This document shows, piece after piece, positions 1-9,534 of a stretch of 64,000 nt of DNA. The first letter of the stretch is position 1, and each line of letters opens with the position of its first letter. This stretch comes from Marinomonas aquimarina. GTDB lineage: Bacteria; Pseudomonadota; Gammaproteobacteria; Pseudomonadales; Marinomonadaceae. The notes below the pieces were generated by a model that worked only from the letters and a program-made list of their open reading frames with translations, made no database searches and was not told where the DNA came from. A program made the translations under genes and the position numbers. The stretch lies in contig NZ_FLOC01000017.1 in assembly GCF_900089755.1 (NCBI RefSeq), forward strand, positions 33,307 to 97,306, in the 5' to 3' direction.

Positions 1-264
1 CAAATGGAAGCCTTAATTAATTCCATGACGCCAGAAGAACGTCGCAACCCAGATGCGATCAATGGTTCACGCAAAAAACGTATCTCTGCCGGTGCCGGTC
101 TACAAATCCAAGATCTCAACCGTTTGCTGAAGCAACACAAGCAAATGCAGAAGATGATGAAGAAGTTCAGCTCCAAAGGCGGCATGAAGAAAATGATGCG
201 CGGCTTGGGCGGAATGATGCCAGGTGGTGGTATGCCTGGTGGCGGGAACTTCCCGAAATTCTAA
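1..264 (+). CDS. ffh: Signal recognition particle protein Ffh, C-terminal fragment
   Basis: This is the 3' end of a gene that begins before the window; the frame is open from the first base. Ffh is the GTPase of the bacterial signal recognition particle: with 4.5S RNA it binds signal sequences of nascent membrane proteins and delivers them to FtsY. What remains is the end of the methionine-rich M domain: a segment with MTPEERRNP and SRKKRISAG, where the RNA-binding region ends, then a helix rich in Met and Lys (MQKMMKKF) and a Gly/Met/Pro tail ([13 protein letters not shown]). This tail composition is typical of Ffh. The next gene is rpsP, the usual neighbour in gammaproteobacteria. An intrinsic terminator follows the stop codon. 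Confidence 0.95.
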   Translation, partial: QMEALINSMTPEERRNPDAINGSRKKRISAGAGLQIQDLNRLLKQHKQMQKMMKKFSSKGGMKKMMRGLGGMMPGGGMPGGGNFPKF

Positions 265-293
265 GACTCGTGCTTAGAATGAAAAAAATGTTT

Positions 294-323
294 AAAGGGC
301 GATCAATTCGCCCTTTTGTTTTT
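294..323 (+). terminator. Intrinsic terminator after ffh
   Basis: A hairpin with the arms AAAGGGCGA and TCGCCCTTT around a 5-nt loop, followed by a T-rich tract. It separates ffh from the ribosomal protein operon. Confidence 0.8.
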
Positions 324-350
324 CGGTCGAATCGACTAGAATATGCCGCC
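316..350 (+). promoter_or_regulatory. Probable promoter of rpsP-rimM-trmD-rplS
   Basis: TAGAAT at 337-342 fits a -10 box and is followed by ATGCCGCC, a GC-rich discriminator of the kind found at stringently controlled ribosomal promoters. TTGTTT at 316-321 could be the -35 box, but the spacer is only 15 bp, so the -35 assignment is weak. Confidence 0.45.
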
Positions 351-417
351 TTCTTGTAGTAGGTCTCATAAAGAGGCCGACAAGAGGTGTTTCGTTAAGC
401 AATAAGGAACCAATCAT

Positions 418-666
418 ATGGTAACTATTCGTCTTTCTCGTGGTGGCTCTAAGAAGCGCCCATTCTATCACTTGAGCGTGGCAGACAGCCGTCGTGCACG
501 TGATGGTCGTTTTATCGAGCGCGTAGGTTTTTTCAACCCTGTTGCTCGTGGTCAAGAAGAACGTCTACGTGTTGACCTAGACCGTGTTAATCACTGGGTA
601 GGCCAAGGCGCTCAGCTTTCTGACCGTGTTGCTCAGCTTGTTAAAGAAGCTGGCAAAAACGCTTAA
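418..666 (+). CDS. rpsP: 30S ribosomal protein bS16
   Basis: A small basic protein of the 30S subunit that helps 16S rRNA fold. At 82 residues it has the normal family length. It starts with the characteristic [10 protein letters not shown] and continues with [14 protein letters not shown] and the FNP motif (GFFNPVARG) seen in bS16 proteins. A Shine-Dalgarno AAGGA lies about 10 nt before the ATG. It is first in an operon with rimM, trmD and rplS, the same order as in Escherichia coli. Transcription probably starts at the promoter near 340. Confidence 0.98.
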   Translation: MVTIRLSRGGSKKRPFYHLSVADSRRARDGRFIERVGFFNPVARGQEERLRVDLDRVNHWVGQGAQLSDRVAQLVKEAGKNA

Positions 667-681
667 TACTGAGGTAATGCT

Positions 682-1227
682 ATGTCTACGTTAAAACAGG
701 CGAAAGCTCCTGAGCAGGCGCTTGTAGTGGGACGCATTACATCAGTTTATGGTGTTAAAGGGTGGGTTAAGTTGTACTCCCATACCGAGCCAATGACTGG
801 AATCTTTGATTACAAGCATTGGTGGCTGAAAACCCCTAGTGGGTGGAAAGTCGTAGAACTAAGCCAAGGTCGCACCCAAGGGCGCGGATTGGTGGCAGCA
901 ATTAAAGGCTATAACGATCGTGATCTTGTCAAAGAGATCTGTGGTTGCGATATCTATATTGATGCAAAAGATCTACCTAAGCTTGAGGACGGTGAATTTT
1001 ACTGGTCACAGCTGGTGGGTCTAAAGGTGACTACCAAAGAGGGTGTTCTTCTAGGTAAAGTCTCGCAACTGATGGAAACCGGTGCAAACGATGTGCTGGT
1101 AGTACGAGGTTGTGAAGGCAGTTACGATCGTGAAGAACGTTTGATTCCCTACGTGCCAGACCAGTTTGTTCTAAACATTGATTTAGACAAACAAGAAATG
1201 GTCGTGGACTGGGATCCAGACTTCTAA
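682..1227 (+). CDS. rimM: Ribosome maturation factor RimM
   Basis: RimM binds ribosomal protein uS19 and assists maturation of the 30S head. The 181-residue protein has the family's two parts: an N-terminal RimM domain (VVGRITSVYGVKGWVKLYS) and a C-terminal PRC-barrel (FYWSQLVGLKV... LLGKVSQLMETGANDVLVV... LIPYVPDQFV). The start codon ATG is preceded by GAGGTAA. It lies 15 nt after rpsP and 18 nt before trmD, so it is clearly part of the rpsP operon. Confidence 0.97.
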   Translation: MSTLKQAKAPEQALVVGRITSVYGVKGWVKLYSHTEPMTGIFDYKHWWLKTPSGWKVVELSQGRTQGRGLVAAIKGYNDRDLVKEICGCDIYIDAKDLPKLEDGEFYWSQLVGLKVTTKEGVLLGKVSQLMETGANDVLVVRGCEGSYDREERLIPYVPDQFVLNIDLDKQEMVVDWDPDF

Positions 1228-1245
1228 GATCGAACGAGGCCTAGC

Positions 1246-1998
1246 GTGCGAATCGGTGTTGTGACGCTGTTTCCAGAGATGTTTCAAGCCATTACCCAAC
1301 ATGGTGTAACGGGCAGAGCCGTCAAATCTGGCATTGTCGAAGTGGATTTTTTTAATCCTCGCGCCTTTGCGTACGATAAGCACAAAACGGTCGATGACCG
1401 TCCTTATGGTGGTGGCCCTGGGATGCTGATGAAAGTTCAGCCCCTAAAAGATGCAATTGAGAGCGCCAGACAATGGGTTCCCAATGCAAAAGTTATTTAT
1501 CTATCCCCTCAGGGGCGCACGCTCACACAGGAAGGCGTGCAACAGCTTGCTAAACAAGCAGAATTTATTCTGGTAGCAGGCCGTTATGAAGGCGTTGATG
1601 AGCGTTTGATTCAATCTCAGGTTGATGAAGAATGGTCGATTGGCGACTTTGTCCTAAGTGGTGGAGAGTTGCCGGCCATGGTGCTGATGGACTCAGTCTT
1701 TCGCATGGTGCCGGGAGTGCTTGGTAAACAAGCCTCAGCCGACGAAGATTCGTTTGCTGATGGGTTACTTGATTGCCCGCATTACACTCGCCCCGAGGTA
1801 CTTGAAGGTGAACCTGTACCACCTGTACTACTTAGTGGCAACCATGAGGCGATACGGCGCTGGCGCTTAAAGCAAAAGCTCGGAAGAACTTGGCAACGCC
1901 GGCCAGACCTTTTGCAAGACCTTGAGTTGGACAAGGAACAGCAGAAGTTGTTAAAAGAGTTTATTCGTGAAACTGAAGTTTCAACCTCGGCAGAGTAA
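1246..1998 (+). CDS. trmD: tRNA (guanine37-N1)-methyltransferase TrmD
   Basis: TrmD methylates G37, next to the anticodon, in a subset of tRNAs using S-adenosylmethionine, which prevents +1 frameshifting. It starts with GTG, with GAGG about 6 nt upstream. The protein is 250 residues long, close to the E. coli length. Family signatures are clear: VVTLFPEMF at the N terminus, [22 protein letters not shown] and the knot segment [16 protein letters not shown], with the YTRPEV motif further on. It is the third gene of the rpsP operon. Confidence 0.97.
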   Translation: MRIGVVTLFPEMFQAITQHGVTGRAVKSGIVEVDFFNPRAFAYDKHKTVDDRPYGGGPGMLMKVQPLKDAIESARQWVPNAKVIYLSPQGRTLTQEGVQQLAKQAEFILVAGRYEGVDERLIQSQVDEEWSIGDFVLSGGELPAMVLMDSVFRMVPGVLGKQASADEDSFADGLLDCPHYTRPEVLEGEPVPPVLLSGNHEAIRRWRLKQKLGRTWQRRPDLLQDLELDKEQQKLLKEFIRETEVSTSAE

Positions 1999-2068
1999 GA
2001 ATCACGAGCTTGTCAGAACGTTAAACCTTCGCGCTGATAAGAAACCATATTCATTAGGAGTCACATCC

Positions 2069-2431
2069 ATGAGCAATAAAACTAAACTGATTCAACAAAT
2101 TGAATCAGAACAAATGACAAAAGAGATCCCAGCCTTCGGCCCTGGTGATACTGTTGTTGTTCAGGTAAAAGTTAAAGAAGGTACTCGTGAGCGTCTACAG
2201 GCTTACGAAGGTGTTGTAATTGCAAAACGCAACCGTGGCCTAAACTCTGCTTTCACTGTACGTAAAATCTCTAGTGGTGTAGGCGTTGAGCGTGCATTCC
2301 AAACTTACAGCCCTCTAGTTGATAGCATTGAAGTGAAACGTCGCGGTGACGTACGTCAAGCGAAAATCTACTTCCTACGTGAGCGTTCAGGTAAATCTGC
2401 ACGTATCAAAGAGAAATTGGCTAAGCGCTAA
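2069..2431 (+). CDS. rplS: 50S ribosomal protein bL19
   Basis: A protein of the 50S subunit near the subunit interface. An upstream in-frame ATG at 1967 lies inside trmD; the ATG at 2069 is preferred because AGGAG sits 8 nt before it and the product then begins [12 protein letters not shown] as bL19 proteins do. The resulting protein has 120 residues. Typical segments are [29 protein letters not shown] and the C-terminal [19 protein letters not shown]. It is the last gene of the rpsP operon and is followed by a strong terminator. Confidence 0.97.
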   Translation: MSNKTKLIQQIESEQMTKEIPAFGPGDTVVVQVKVKEGTRERLQAYEGVVIAKRNRGLNSAFTVRKISSGVGVERAFQTYSPLVDSIEVKRRGDVRQAKIYFLRERSGKSARIKEKLAKR

Positions 2432-2443
2432 TCTCTTCGTAGT

Positions 2444-2473
2444 AAAAAAAGGCGACTTCGGTCGCCTTTTTTT
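2444..2473 (+). terminator. Intrinsic terminator of the rpsP operon
   Basis: The stem GGCGAC/GTCGCC closes a stable TTCG tetraloop and is flanked by seven A upstream and seven T downstream. Confidence 0.93.
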
Positions 2474-2532
2474 ATGGAACTTCGTCAGGGTATGATGGCC
2501 TAATGCAGCAATCAAAGAGAACAGAGGTGGGT

Positions 2533-3240
2533 ATGGGATATTTAGTCAAAACAGTGTCCGCAGTGGCGTTGACGCTATTAGGGATGACGCAGGTGCAAGC
2601 GGGTGAACAAGAAGTCCGTGCTGCCATGGCAAAGGCCTTGCCACAATACTCAATTGAATCCATGGAAGCGCATCAAGGCAGCGGCTTGTATGTGGTCACT
2701 CTGAATAACGGTCCGATTTTGCATGTCACTGCAGACGGTAAGTATTTTGTTGCGGGCGATTTGTATCAGGTCGATGGTCAGAACTTGGTGAACGAAACGG
2801 AGCAGAAGAAGCTGGCAAAAATTGAACAGATTCCAGAATCGGAAATGGTGGTGTTCAAGGCAGCCAATGAGAAAGCGCATATCTCTGTGTTCACCGATAT
2901 TAGCTGTGGCTACTGCCGCATGTTGCACAAAGACATTGAAGAGCTCAATGAGCTGGGCGTCACCGTGCGTTACTTGGCTTATCCACGCGCGGGCGTAGGG
3001 TCCGAAGCGTACAATGAAATGGTCAATATCTGGTGCTCGGACGATCCGAAAAAGTGGATGACGGCAGCAAAATTAGGTAAAGACGTACCGGACAATAAAT
3101 GCACTAACCCAGTGGCGAACCAATACCGTTTGGGGAATGCCGTAGGAGTACGTGGCACACCAAGCATCATTTTAGACAACGGTAAGTTTATTCCTGGTTA
3201 CCTACCGGCGAAAGAGTTGGCAAAAGAACTCGAGCTTTAG
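2533..3240 (+). CDS. dsbC: Periplasmic disulfide isomerase DsbC
   Basis: A thiol:disulfide interchange protein that reshuffles wrong disulfide bonds in the periplasm and is kept reduced by DsbD. The start at 2533 is chosen over the ATG at 2503 because AGAGG lies 5 nt upstream and the product then opens with a signal peptide (MGYLVKTVSAVALTLLGMTQVQAG). The mature part has an N-terminal dimerisation domain and a thioredoxin-fold domain with the active site CGYC at residues 125-128 (FTDISCGYCRMLH) and the cis-proline loop RGTPSIIL. A second cysteine pair (WCSDD... DNKCTN) matches the structural disulfide of DsbC. The length is 235 residues. It stands between the ribosomal operon and hom. Confidence 0.95.
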   Translation: MGYLVKTVSAVALTLLGMTQVQAGEQEVRAAMAKALPQYSIESMEAHQGSGLYVVTLNNGPILHVTADGKYFVAGDLYQVDGQNLVNETEQKKLAKIEQIPESEMVVFKAANEKAHISVFTDISCGYCRMLHKDIEELNELGVTVRYLAYPRAGVGSEAYNEMVNIWCSDDPKKWMTAAKLGKDVPDNKCTNPVANQYRLGNAVGVRGTPSIILDNGKFIPGYLPAKELAKELEL

Positions 3241-3292
3241 TTATTTCAGCAAATAATCTACCAAACTATGGCGTAGTTCAGGCTTTTCGACG

Positions 3293-3321
3293 TTGGGTTT
3301 ATGCGCTACTGACGGTATAAT
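3293..3321 (+). promoter_or_regulatory. Promoter of hom-thrC
   Basis: TTGGGT at 3293-3298 and TATAAT at 3316-3321 are separated by 17 bp, about 70 bp before the hom start. Confidence 0.65.
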
Positions 3322-3393
3322 CCTTGGACACCTAAATCGCTCTCTATTTAGCGCGAACAAAATTATTAAAACCGTCAGTTGTGGGGTATCGTT

Positions 3394-4689
3394 TTGAAAC
3401 CGGTAAAAGTCGGAATTTGTGGTCTTGGAACAGTAGGTTCCGGTACGTTTAACATCCTGCGTAACAACGCAGAAGAAATTACACGACGCGTTGGCCGCAG
3501 CATTGTTGTTGAGCAAATTGCAGCACGTCAAGTTAACCCTACCTGTGACACCACTGACATTAACACCACGAGTGATATTTTTGATGTGGCGAACAACCCA
3601 GAAGTGGATATCGTTGTCGAGCTAATCGGCGGTACATCGGTAGCGCTGGAGTTGGTTCTGACCGCCATTGAAAACGGCAAACACGTTGTGACTGCTAACA
3701 AAGCTTTGATTGCAGTACATGGCAACGAAATCTTTGCTAAGGCACAAGAAAAAGGCGTGATGGTAGCGTTTGAAGCCGCCGTAGCAGGTGGTATTCCAAT
3801 CATCAAGACGCTACGTGAAGGCCTATCGGCGAACCAAATCGAATGGCTTGCAGGTATCATCAATGGTACTGGCAACTTCATCATGACTGAAATGAGTGAG
3901 AAGGGCCGTGCGTTTGAAGATGTACTAAAAGAAGCACAAGCACTGGGCTACGCAGAAGCCGATCCAACGTTTGACGTGGAAGGCATTGATGCGGCGCACA
4001 AGCTAACCATCCTAGCGTCGATTGCCTACGGCATTCCGCTACAGTTTGAAAAAACCTACACCGAAGGCATCAGCCGCATCACGGCGGAAGACGTGTCTTT
4101 TGCCAAAGAAATGGGCTACTCAATCAAGCACCTAGGTATCGCTCGTCGTACTGCTGAAGGTGTTGAGCTACGTGTTCACCCAACCTTGATTTCTCACAAA
4201 GCCTTGCTATCAAACGTTAACGGCGTGATGAACGCGGTGATGGTGAAAGGTGATGCAGTGGGCCCAACGTTGACCTACGGTGCTGGCGCAGGCGCGATGC
4301 CAACGGGTTCTTCTGTTGTGGCTGATATCATGGATGTAGCGCGTACGCTAACCGCGGATCCAACCAACCGTGTGCCGCATTTGGCGTTCCAACCTGAGCA
4401 GCTGTCGAACGAAAACGTGTTGTCGATCGAAGACGTTGAGTGTGGTTTCTTCTTGAACATGAAGATTCAAGATCGTGCCGGTGTCTTGGCGAACATCACG
4501 CAAATTCTATCGAAGAACGGCATCAGCATTGAGTCTGTTATTCAACGTGAAGGCACTGACCTAGTACCACTAGTTGTCATGACTCACGATGTCAAAGAAC
4601 GCAACATGAACGCTGCCATCGCAGAGATCGAAGCGTTGCCAGATGTGGCGGGTTCGGTACAACGTATCCGTGTTGAAAATCTGGCGTAA
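3394..4689 (+). CDS. hom: Homoserine dehydrogenase
   Basis: Reduces aspartate semialdehyde to homoserine with NAD(P)H, the branch point to threonine and methionine. The TTG at 3394 is chosen because GGGG lies 7 nt upstream and the protein then begins MKPVKVGICGLGTVGSG, as in Pseudomonas-type enzymes; an earlier TTG at 3379 has no support. The 431-residue protein contains the nucleotide-binding GLGTVGSG, the catalytic region (ANKALIA, INGTGNFI, GYAEADPTFDVEG) and a C-terminal ACT domain (DRAGVLANITQILSKNGISIES) that usually gives threonine feedback control. It is monofunctional, with no aspartokinase fusion; the aspartokinase is lysC at 56.6 kb. thrC follows 12 nt downstream. Confidence 0.96.
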   Translation: MKPVKVGICGLGTVGSGTFNILRNNAEEITRRVGRSIVVEQIAARQVNPTCDTTDINTTSDIFDVANNPEVDIVVELIGGTSVALELVLTAIENGKHVVTANKALIAVHGNEIFAKAQEKGVMVAFEAAVAGGIPIIKTLREGLSANQIEWLAGIINGTGNFIMTEMSEKGRAFEDVLKEAQALGYAEADPTFDVEGIDAAHKLTILASIAYGIPLQFEKTYTEGISRITAEDVSFAKEMGYSIKHLGIARRTAEGVELRVHPTLISHKALLSNVNGVMNAVMVKGDAVGPTLTYGAGAGAMPTGSSVVADIMDVARTLTADPTNRVPHLAFQPEQLSNENVLSIEDVECGFFLNMKIQDRAGVLANITQILSKNGISIESVIQREGTDLVPLVVMTHDVKERNMNAAIAEIEALPDVAGSVQRIRVENLA

Positions 4690-4701
4690 GAGGACAAGGT
4701 A

Positions 4702-6087
4702 ATGAAATACATTTCGACTCGTGGCCAAGCACCAGCATTGAGTTTTGGCGATGTGCTATTGGCCGGTTTGGCAAGCGATGGTGGTCTGTACGTACCAGAG
4801 CAACTGCCAACCTTCTCACAAGAAGAAATCGCTTCTTGGGCGTCTTTGAGCTACCAAGAGCTGGCCTTCAAAGTCATGTGGCCATTCGTAGAAGGCGAAA
4901 TTCCAGCAGAAGAATTCAAACGCATGATTGAAGAAGCTTATGCAAGCTTCGACCACTCTGCCGTGGCGCCTATGGTGCAAACGGATAACAACGAATGGGT
5001 ATTGGAATTGTTCCGTGGCCCAACGTTGGCGTTTAAAGACTTTGCATTGCAATTGCTAGGTCGCCTAATGGACTACGTTCTAGGTCAACGTGGCGAGAAG
5101 CTGGTCATCCTAGGGGCGACCTCTGGTGACACAGGTTCTGCGGCGATCGAAGGTTGCCGCCACTCAGATCACCTAGACATCTTTATCCTACACCCGTACC
5201 AGCGTGTATCAGAAGTACAACGTCGTCAGATGACGACTGTGATCGATGACAACGTGTTCAACATCGCGGTGAAAGGTAACTTCGACGACTGTCAGGGCAT
5301 GGTTAAAGCGAGCTTCGCTGATCAAAGCTTCCTGAAAGGTGCGAAATTAGGTGCGGTAAACTCGATCAACTGGGCGCGTATCATGGCGCAGATCGTTTAC
5401 TACTTCTCTTCTGCGCTAGCAGTAGGTGGTCCACACCGTAAAGTGTCTTTCTCTGTACCAACTGGTAACTTTGGTGACATCTTTGCCGGTTACTTGGCGA
5501 AGCAAATGGGCTTGCCAATTGACCAGCTAGTCGTGGCGACGAACCAGAACGATATCCTACACCGTACCATTGCGACCAACGACATGAGCCGCCAGGCCCT
5601 AAACGTAACGCTATCACCAAGTATGGACATCATGGTATCGAGTAACTTCGAACGTCTACTGTTTGATGCACACGGTCGTGACAGCGCCGCGATTGCCGAC
5701 CTGATGGCACGCTTCAATGCGGGTGATGTGACGCTAAACGATGACGCTTGGTCGTTTGTGAAAGACAACTTCGACAGCTACAAAGTGGATGACACGCGTA
5801 CTTGTGAAGTGATTTCGGAAGTCTTCAATGCAACTCAGTACTTGCTTGATCCGCATACTGCAATCGGTTTGGAAGCCGCACGCAAGTGTTGGAAAGACAA
5901 GTCTGTGCCAATGATCACGTTGGCGACTGCACACCCAGTGAAATTCCCTGAAGCAGTGGAAAAAGCGGGCTGTGAATCACCAAGCTTGCCAGAGCATATG
6001 AAAGATTTGTTCGAACGCGATGAAGCGTACGAAGTGATCGACAATGATCTGTCAGCCGTTCAAGGCTTTGTGGCGAACCACATCTAA
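4702..6087 (+). CDS. thrC: Threonine synthase
   Basis: A PLP enzyme that converts O-phosphohomoserine to threonine. The 461-residue length and the opening MKYISTRGQAPALSFGDVLLAGLASDGGLYVPE are typical of class II threonine synthase. The PLP lysine is in LAFKDFALQLLG (Lys112), and GATSGDTGSAAIEG is the phosphate-binding loop. It follows hom by 12 nt with AAGG before the ATG, so the two form an operon. thrB is not adjacent, an arrangement known from Pseudomonas, where homoserine kinase is encoded elsewhere. Confidence 0.96.
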   Translation: MKYISTRGQAPALSFGDVLLAGLASDGGLYVPEQLPTFSQEEIASWASLSYQELAFKVMWPFVEGEIPAEEFKRMIEEAYASFDHSAVAPMVQTDNNEWVLELFRGPTLAFKDFALQLLGRLMDYVLGQRGEKLVILGATSGDTGSAAIEGCRHSDHLDIFILHPYQRVSEVQRRQMTTVIDDNVFNIAVKGNFDDCQGMVKASFADQSFLKGAKLGAVNSINWARIMAQIVYYFSSALAVGGPHRKVSFSVPTGNFGDIFAGYLAKQMGLPIDQLVVATNQNDILHRTIATNDMSRQALNVTLSPSMDIMVSSNFERLLFDAHGRDSAAIADLMARFNAGDVTLNDDAWSFVKDNFDSYKVDDTRTCEVISEVFNATQYLLDPHTAIGLEAARKCWKDKSVPMITLATAHPVKFPEAVEKAGCESPSLPEHMKDLFERDEAYEVIDNDLSAVQGFVANHI

Positions 6088-6095
6088 GCTTGATT

Positions 6096-6140
6096 CGGGT
6101 AAGCAGGCAGCCCTGCTTACCCGTCCTCCCTCCCTTTTTT
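6096..6140 (+). terminator. Hairpin after thrC, probable terminator
   Basis: A perfect 12-bp stem (CGGGTAAGCAGG / CCTGCTTACCCG, loop CAGC) ends at 6123. The T run comes about 10 nt later after a C-rich stretch, so termination may be incomplete and rsmE may be read through. Confidence 0.55.
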
Positions 6141-6158
6141 ATATGGTTTATCGCCTCT

Positions 6159-6869
6159 ATGAACCTGATCTTGCTGGCCCCTGAACAGGCCTTGTCTGAA
6201 ACCCTTTATCAACTCAATGCGCGTCAACAAGAGCACATCACCAAGGTGCTGAAAAAAAAACACGGAGATACCCTGCGAGTTGGCTTAGTGGACGGTTTGA
6301 TTGGCGATGGGGTGTTGGATACTGAGCACTGGCAAGTCAGCCTAGGTCAGCTAACCATTGCCCCGCCTAAAGCACTGCCGATGGCATTGGTATTGGCTTT
6401 GCCACGGCCCAATATGCTCAAACGAACCTTGATGAACATCACCGCTATGGGCGTCAAAACAGTGCATTTACTAAACTCGGCCAAAGTGGAAAAAAGCTAC
6501 TGGCAGAGCCCAGTGTTAACCGAGGCTTCGATTCATGAGTACCTGATTGAAGGTCTTGAACAAGCCCGTGATACGGTACTGCCAACCGTCTATCAACACA
6601 CTCGCTTCCGCCCCTTTGTTGAAGACGTATTGCCGCCACTGTTAGAGAACCGTTTAGGGCTGGTAGCGCATCCTTATCAGGCACAAGCCTGTCCTGTTGA
6701 CTTAGACCAAGCGTCGATATTGGCCATTGGCCCCGAAGGCGGTTGGAATGAGTTTGAGATGGAGAAGTGGACGGCTGCCGGCATGCAATCCGTGCATTTG
6801 GGGGATCGCATTTTAAAAGTGGAAACCGCTGTGCCGGTTTTATTGTCACGTTTATACCCAGCAAAATAA
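6159..6869 (+). CDS. rsmE: 16S rRNA (uracil1498-N3)-methyltransferase RsmE
   Basis: A SPOUT-class methyltransferase that modifies U1498 of 16S rRNA. The start at 6159 gives MNLILLAPEQ, close to the family's usual start; an upstream TTG at 6090 would add an unlikely hydrophobic extension across the thrC hairpin. The 236-residue protein has an N-terminal PUA-like part and a C-terminal knot with the signature AIGPEGGWNEFE and LGDRILKVETAVPVLLSRL. The ribosome binding site is weak. Confidence 0.94.
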   Translation: MNLILLAPEQALSETLYQLNARQQEHITKVLKKKHGDTLRVGLVDGLIGDGVLDTEHWQVSLGQLTIAPPKALPMALVLALPRPNMLKRTLMNITAMGVKTVHLLNSAKVEKSYWQSPVLTEASIHEYLIEGLEQARDTVLPTVYQHTRFRPFVEDVLPPLLENRLGLVAHPYQAQACPVDLDQASILAIGPEGGWNEFEMEKWTAAGMQSVHLGDRILKVETAVPVLLSRLYPAK

Positions 6870-6945
6870 TAAAACTTTACTATTCAGTTGGTTAAGTTTT
6901 AGGCTATTGTCATACTTATCGATTAACACATGAGTCTTGCTAAGC

Positions 6946-8052
6946 ATGCCTGAGAACAAAGCATCGTCATGGCATCAAAAATGGAAACGATGGTGTTCAA
7001 TGACATTGAACGCGGGTGCCATTAACCATTCGTTCACCAACCGCTCGCGCAGAGCTTTTATCATCAATCTATTTTGCTTAGTTGGGGTGCTGTTTACCGC
7101 GCCATTAGGAGTGTTGTCTCTGTTCAAGGGCAATCTGTTGGTCGGCAGCAGTTTATTAACCATTGCCACCATTTACACCCTCAACCATCTGTATCTGCGC
7201 AGCACCCGAAATTACCTGTTCTCTGCCAACGTCATTTTATACCCCCTCTATGCGCTGATGCTGTATTTGGTGTACAGCGGCGGGGTCAATGGTACGGGGC
7301 ATGTGTGGATTTATTGTATCCCACCCGTCTCGCTGTTTTTGCACGGCCTGAAGCGCGGCCTGCTGGAAGTCTTTTTATTTATCTGCGCGCTGGCATTGAT
7401 TCTGTTCTACATGGACTCGCCGTTTAATGATTTGGACTATCACCCTGATTTAAAGTCACGCATTATCTATTCCTTTATTTTGATCGCCTTCTTGTCGACC
7501 ATTTACGAGTACATCTCTTCGCGCTTTAATCAGTCGTTACAAGAATTGTCAGCCAAGCTAGAGTTAGCCGCCACCACTGATCCTTTGACGGGATTGCTAA
7601 ACCGACGAGGTATGGAACAGCAATTGGAGCAACAGGCATGGGATGCTCCTGCGGTGCTGTTAATGGATGTGGATCACTTCAAGCGCATCAATGATGAATT
7701 CGGACACGAGTATGGCGATGAGTATCTGCAACGGGTGGCCTATAGCCTAGAGGGGTTGTTGAGCAAGTATTCTTGTTTAATTTCCCGTTGGGGCGGGGAA
7801 GAGTTTATGGTGGTATTAGAGCACCCCGCCAGTATGAAGGACGTTGCCGAGTTGCTACGCCGTGGCATCGCAAGCGCCGTGCTGACGACGTCGTTGGGAG
7901 CCAACATTTCGACCACCATCAGTATTGGTGTGACCGAAGCCAAAGTCGGCGAGAGCGTGATTCGTGCTTTAGGGCGAGCAGATAAAGCCCTTTACGAAGC
8001 CAAAGACAATGGCCGCAATAAGGTGGTCATCGCGCAAAAAGAATCACCTTGA
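6946..8052 (+). CDS. Membrane-bound diguanylate cyclase (GGDEF)
   Basis: Probable enzyme that makes cyclic di-GMP from two GTP. The first ~190 residues hold about six hydrophobic segments (for example AFIINLFCLVGVLFTAPLG, IIYSFILIAFLSTIYEYIS), which anchor it in the inner membrane and may form the sensor. A GGDEF domain follows (TTDPLTGLLNRRGMEQQLE, VLLMDVDHFKRINDEFGHE, GGEEF at residues 283-287). The GGEEF variant and the metal- and substrate-binding residues are kept, so it should be active. The RxxD inhibitory site that normally lies just before the motif is absent (the sequence there is KYSC), suggesting no product inhibition at that site. The start is ATG at 6946; TTG at 6937 is possible, and no good ribosome binding site is visible. 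Confidence 0.9.
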   Translation: MPENKASSWHQKWKRWCSMTLNAGAINHSFTNRSRRAFIINLFCLVGVLFTAPLGVLSLFKGNLLVGSSLLTIATIYTLNHLYLRSTRNYLFSANVILYPLYALMLYLVYSGGVNGTGHVWIYCIPPVSLFLHGLKRGLLEVFLFICALALILFYMDSPFNDLDYHPDLKSRIIYSFILIAFLSTIYEYISSRFNQSLQELSAKLELAATTDPLTGLLNRRGMEQQLEQQAWDAPAVLLMDVDHFKRINDEFGHEYGDEYLQRVAYSLEGLLSKYSCLISRWGGEEFMVVLEHPASMKDVAELLRRGIASAVLTTSLGANISTTISIGVTEAKVGESVIRALGRADKALYEAKDNGRNKVVIAQKESP

Positions 8053-8070
8053 GCGAAACCTTGCAGACAT

Positions 8071-8108
8071 AAAAAAGCCCTTTCAGGATCACCTGAAAGG
8101 GCTTTTTT
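8071..8108. terminator. Bidirectional terminator
   Basis: AGCCCTTTCAGG pairs with CCTGAAAGGGCT, flanked by A and T runs. It serves the convergent diguanylate cyclase and sugar permease genes. Confidence 0.92.
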
Positions 8109-8128
8109 GTGAGCCTGTTCGTGACGGA

Positions 8129-9373
8129 TTAAGCGCGAACTTTCGAACCGATCAAACCGTAGTAAGCAATGTATAGGTAACATAGCAACGGCAAGATAAA
8201 GGAAACCTGTAGGCCGATGCTGTCAGCTAGACCGCCTTGCATGACGGGCACAATCGCACCCCCGACAATCGCTAGACATAGCAAACCGGAGCCACGGCTA
8301 GTGTTCACGCCTAGGCCTTTTAGCGCCAGACTAAAGATGGTTGGGAACATGATCGAGTTACACAGACCCACTAGCAAGATAGCGTACATGGCCAGAGCGC
8401 CTTCGTTGCTGATCGAAATCGCAATCAATACAGCGGAGGCAATGCTGTTGAACGCCAACAGTTTGCCAGCGGCGATTTTCTGCATCAGAACGGCACCGGC
8501 AAAACGGCCCACCATAGCGCCGCCCCAGTAGTAGGCAATGTAGTGGGCTGCTTCAGACTCAGGCATGCCGGCGATGTTTTCTAAGCCGAAGTAGTTTACT
8601 AGGAAACTACCAATCGACACTTCCGCCCCGACATACATAAAGATCGCCACAGCGCCTAATACTAGATGGCGGAACTCCATCAGGCGGCTTTGCGCGTTGC
8701 TTGCTGGGGACTCTTCCTCAAGGTTCGGGGTCGGCAGAGAGATGCGAGTGAAAATCAGCGCCAACACAACCAAGGCAATAGCGAGACCGAAGTAAGGAAC
8801 GATCACACTTTCTGCTTCTTGAGTTTTAGTGGCAAACTCGGCTGCCGCAGAGAAGATCAAGATACTGCCGATGATCGGTGCGACTGTGGTGCCCAAGGAG
8901 TTGAAGGCTTGCGTCATGGTCAGACGGCTAGACGCGGTGTCTTCGGGGCCCATGATGGTGACCAGCGGGTTCGCCGCCACTTGCAGAATGGTGATACCAG
9001 ACGCCAAAACAAACAGTGCGGTCAGGAAAATCCAGTAAGTCTGCGCTTTCGCCGCTCCGATGAACAGTAAACAGCCTGCGGCTGCGATCATCAGGCCTAT
9101 CCCTAGGCCGCGTTGGAAACCTACTTTTTTCACCAAGTTGCCCGCTGGCACGGAGACTAAGAAGTAAGCGCCAAAGAAACAGAATTGGATTAGCATCGCT
9201 TGTGTGTAGTTTAGCGAGAATACCGATTTTAGGTGAGGGATCAAAATATCGTTCAGCGAGGTGATAAAGCCCCACATGAAGAATAATGATGTCAGTGCCA
9301 CCAACGCGAAGCGTTGACCGGATACACCGACACCTTGGCCCACTGGCGTGGCAGTCGTGGCTTGATTGCTCAT
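8129..9373 (-). CDS. FucP/GluP-type sugar:H+ symporter (MFS)
   Basis: A 414-residue, twelve-helix major facilitator permease of the fucose/glucose-galactose (FHS) family. Diagnostic segments are [19 protein letters not shown] at the first helix, [39 protein letters not shown] (the NP and ASSRL region) and [19 protein letters not shown]. These match L-fucose permease, GluP and N-acetylglucosamine permease NagP; the substrate cannot be chosen from the sequence and no sugar catabolic gene lies nearby. AAGG precedes the ATG on the minus strand. A dyad in the upstream region (9501-9534) could be an operator. Confidence 0.88.
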   Translation of the reverse strand: MSNQATTATPVGQGVGVSGQRFALVALTSLFFMWGFITSLNDILIPHLKSVFSLNYTQAMLIQFCFFGAYFLVSVPAGNLVKKVGFQRGLGIGLMIAAAGCLLFIGAAKAQTYWIFLTALFVLASGITILQVAANPLVTIMGPEDTASSRLTMTQAFNSLGTTVAPIIGSILIFSAAAEFATKTQEAESVIVPYFGLAIALVVLALIFTRISLPTPNLEEESPASNAQSRLMEFRHLVLGAVAIFMYVGAEVSIGSFLVNYFGLENIAGMPESEAAHYIAYYWGGAMVGRFAGAVLMQKIAAGKLLAFNSIASAVLIAISISNEGALAMYAILLVGLCNSIMFPTIFSLALKGLGVNTSRGSGLLCLAIVGGAIVPVMQGGLADSIGLQVSFILPLLCYLYIAYYGLIGSKVRA

Positions 9374-9500
9374 AAAACCAACCTTTTTAATATTTATGAA
9401 ATGGGATAGTTAGTGGGCGTGGATAATAACTGAGCTTGTTTCAGAAACGACGTAAAAACGCACTGCTAGCGCAGTAAATTCATCAAGCGTGCAAACTAGA

Positions 9501-9534
9501 AACGCTAATGTAACGCATTCTTGCGTAGCGTTAC
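9501..9534. promoter_or_regulatory. Nested inverted repeats upstream of the sugar permease
   Basis: GTAACGC (9510-9516) pairs with GCGTTAC (9528-9534), and AACGCTA (9501-9507) pairs with TAGCGTT (9526-9532). The overlapping dyads lie about 130 bp before the permease start and could be an operator for a LacI-type repressor; no such gene is adjacent. Confidence 0.35.
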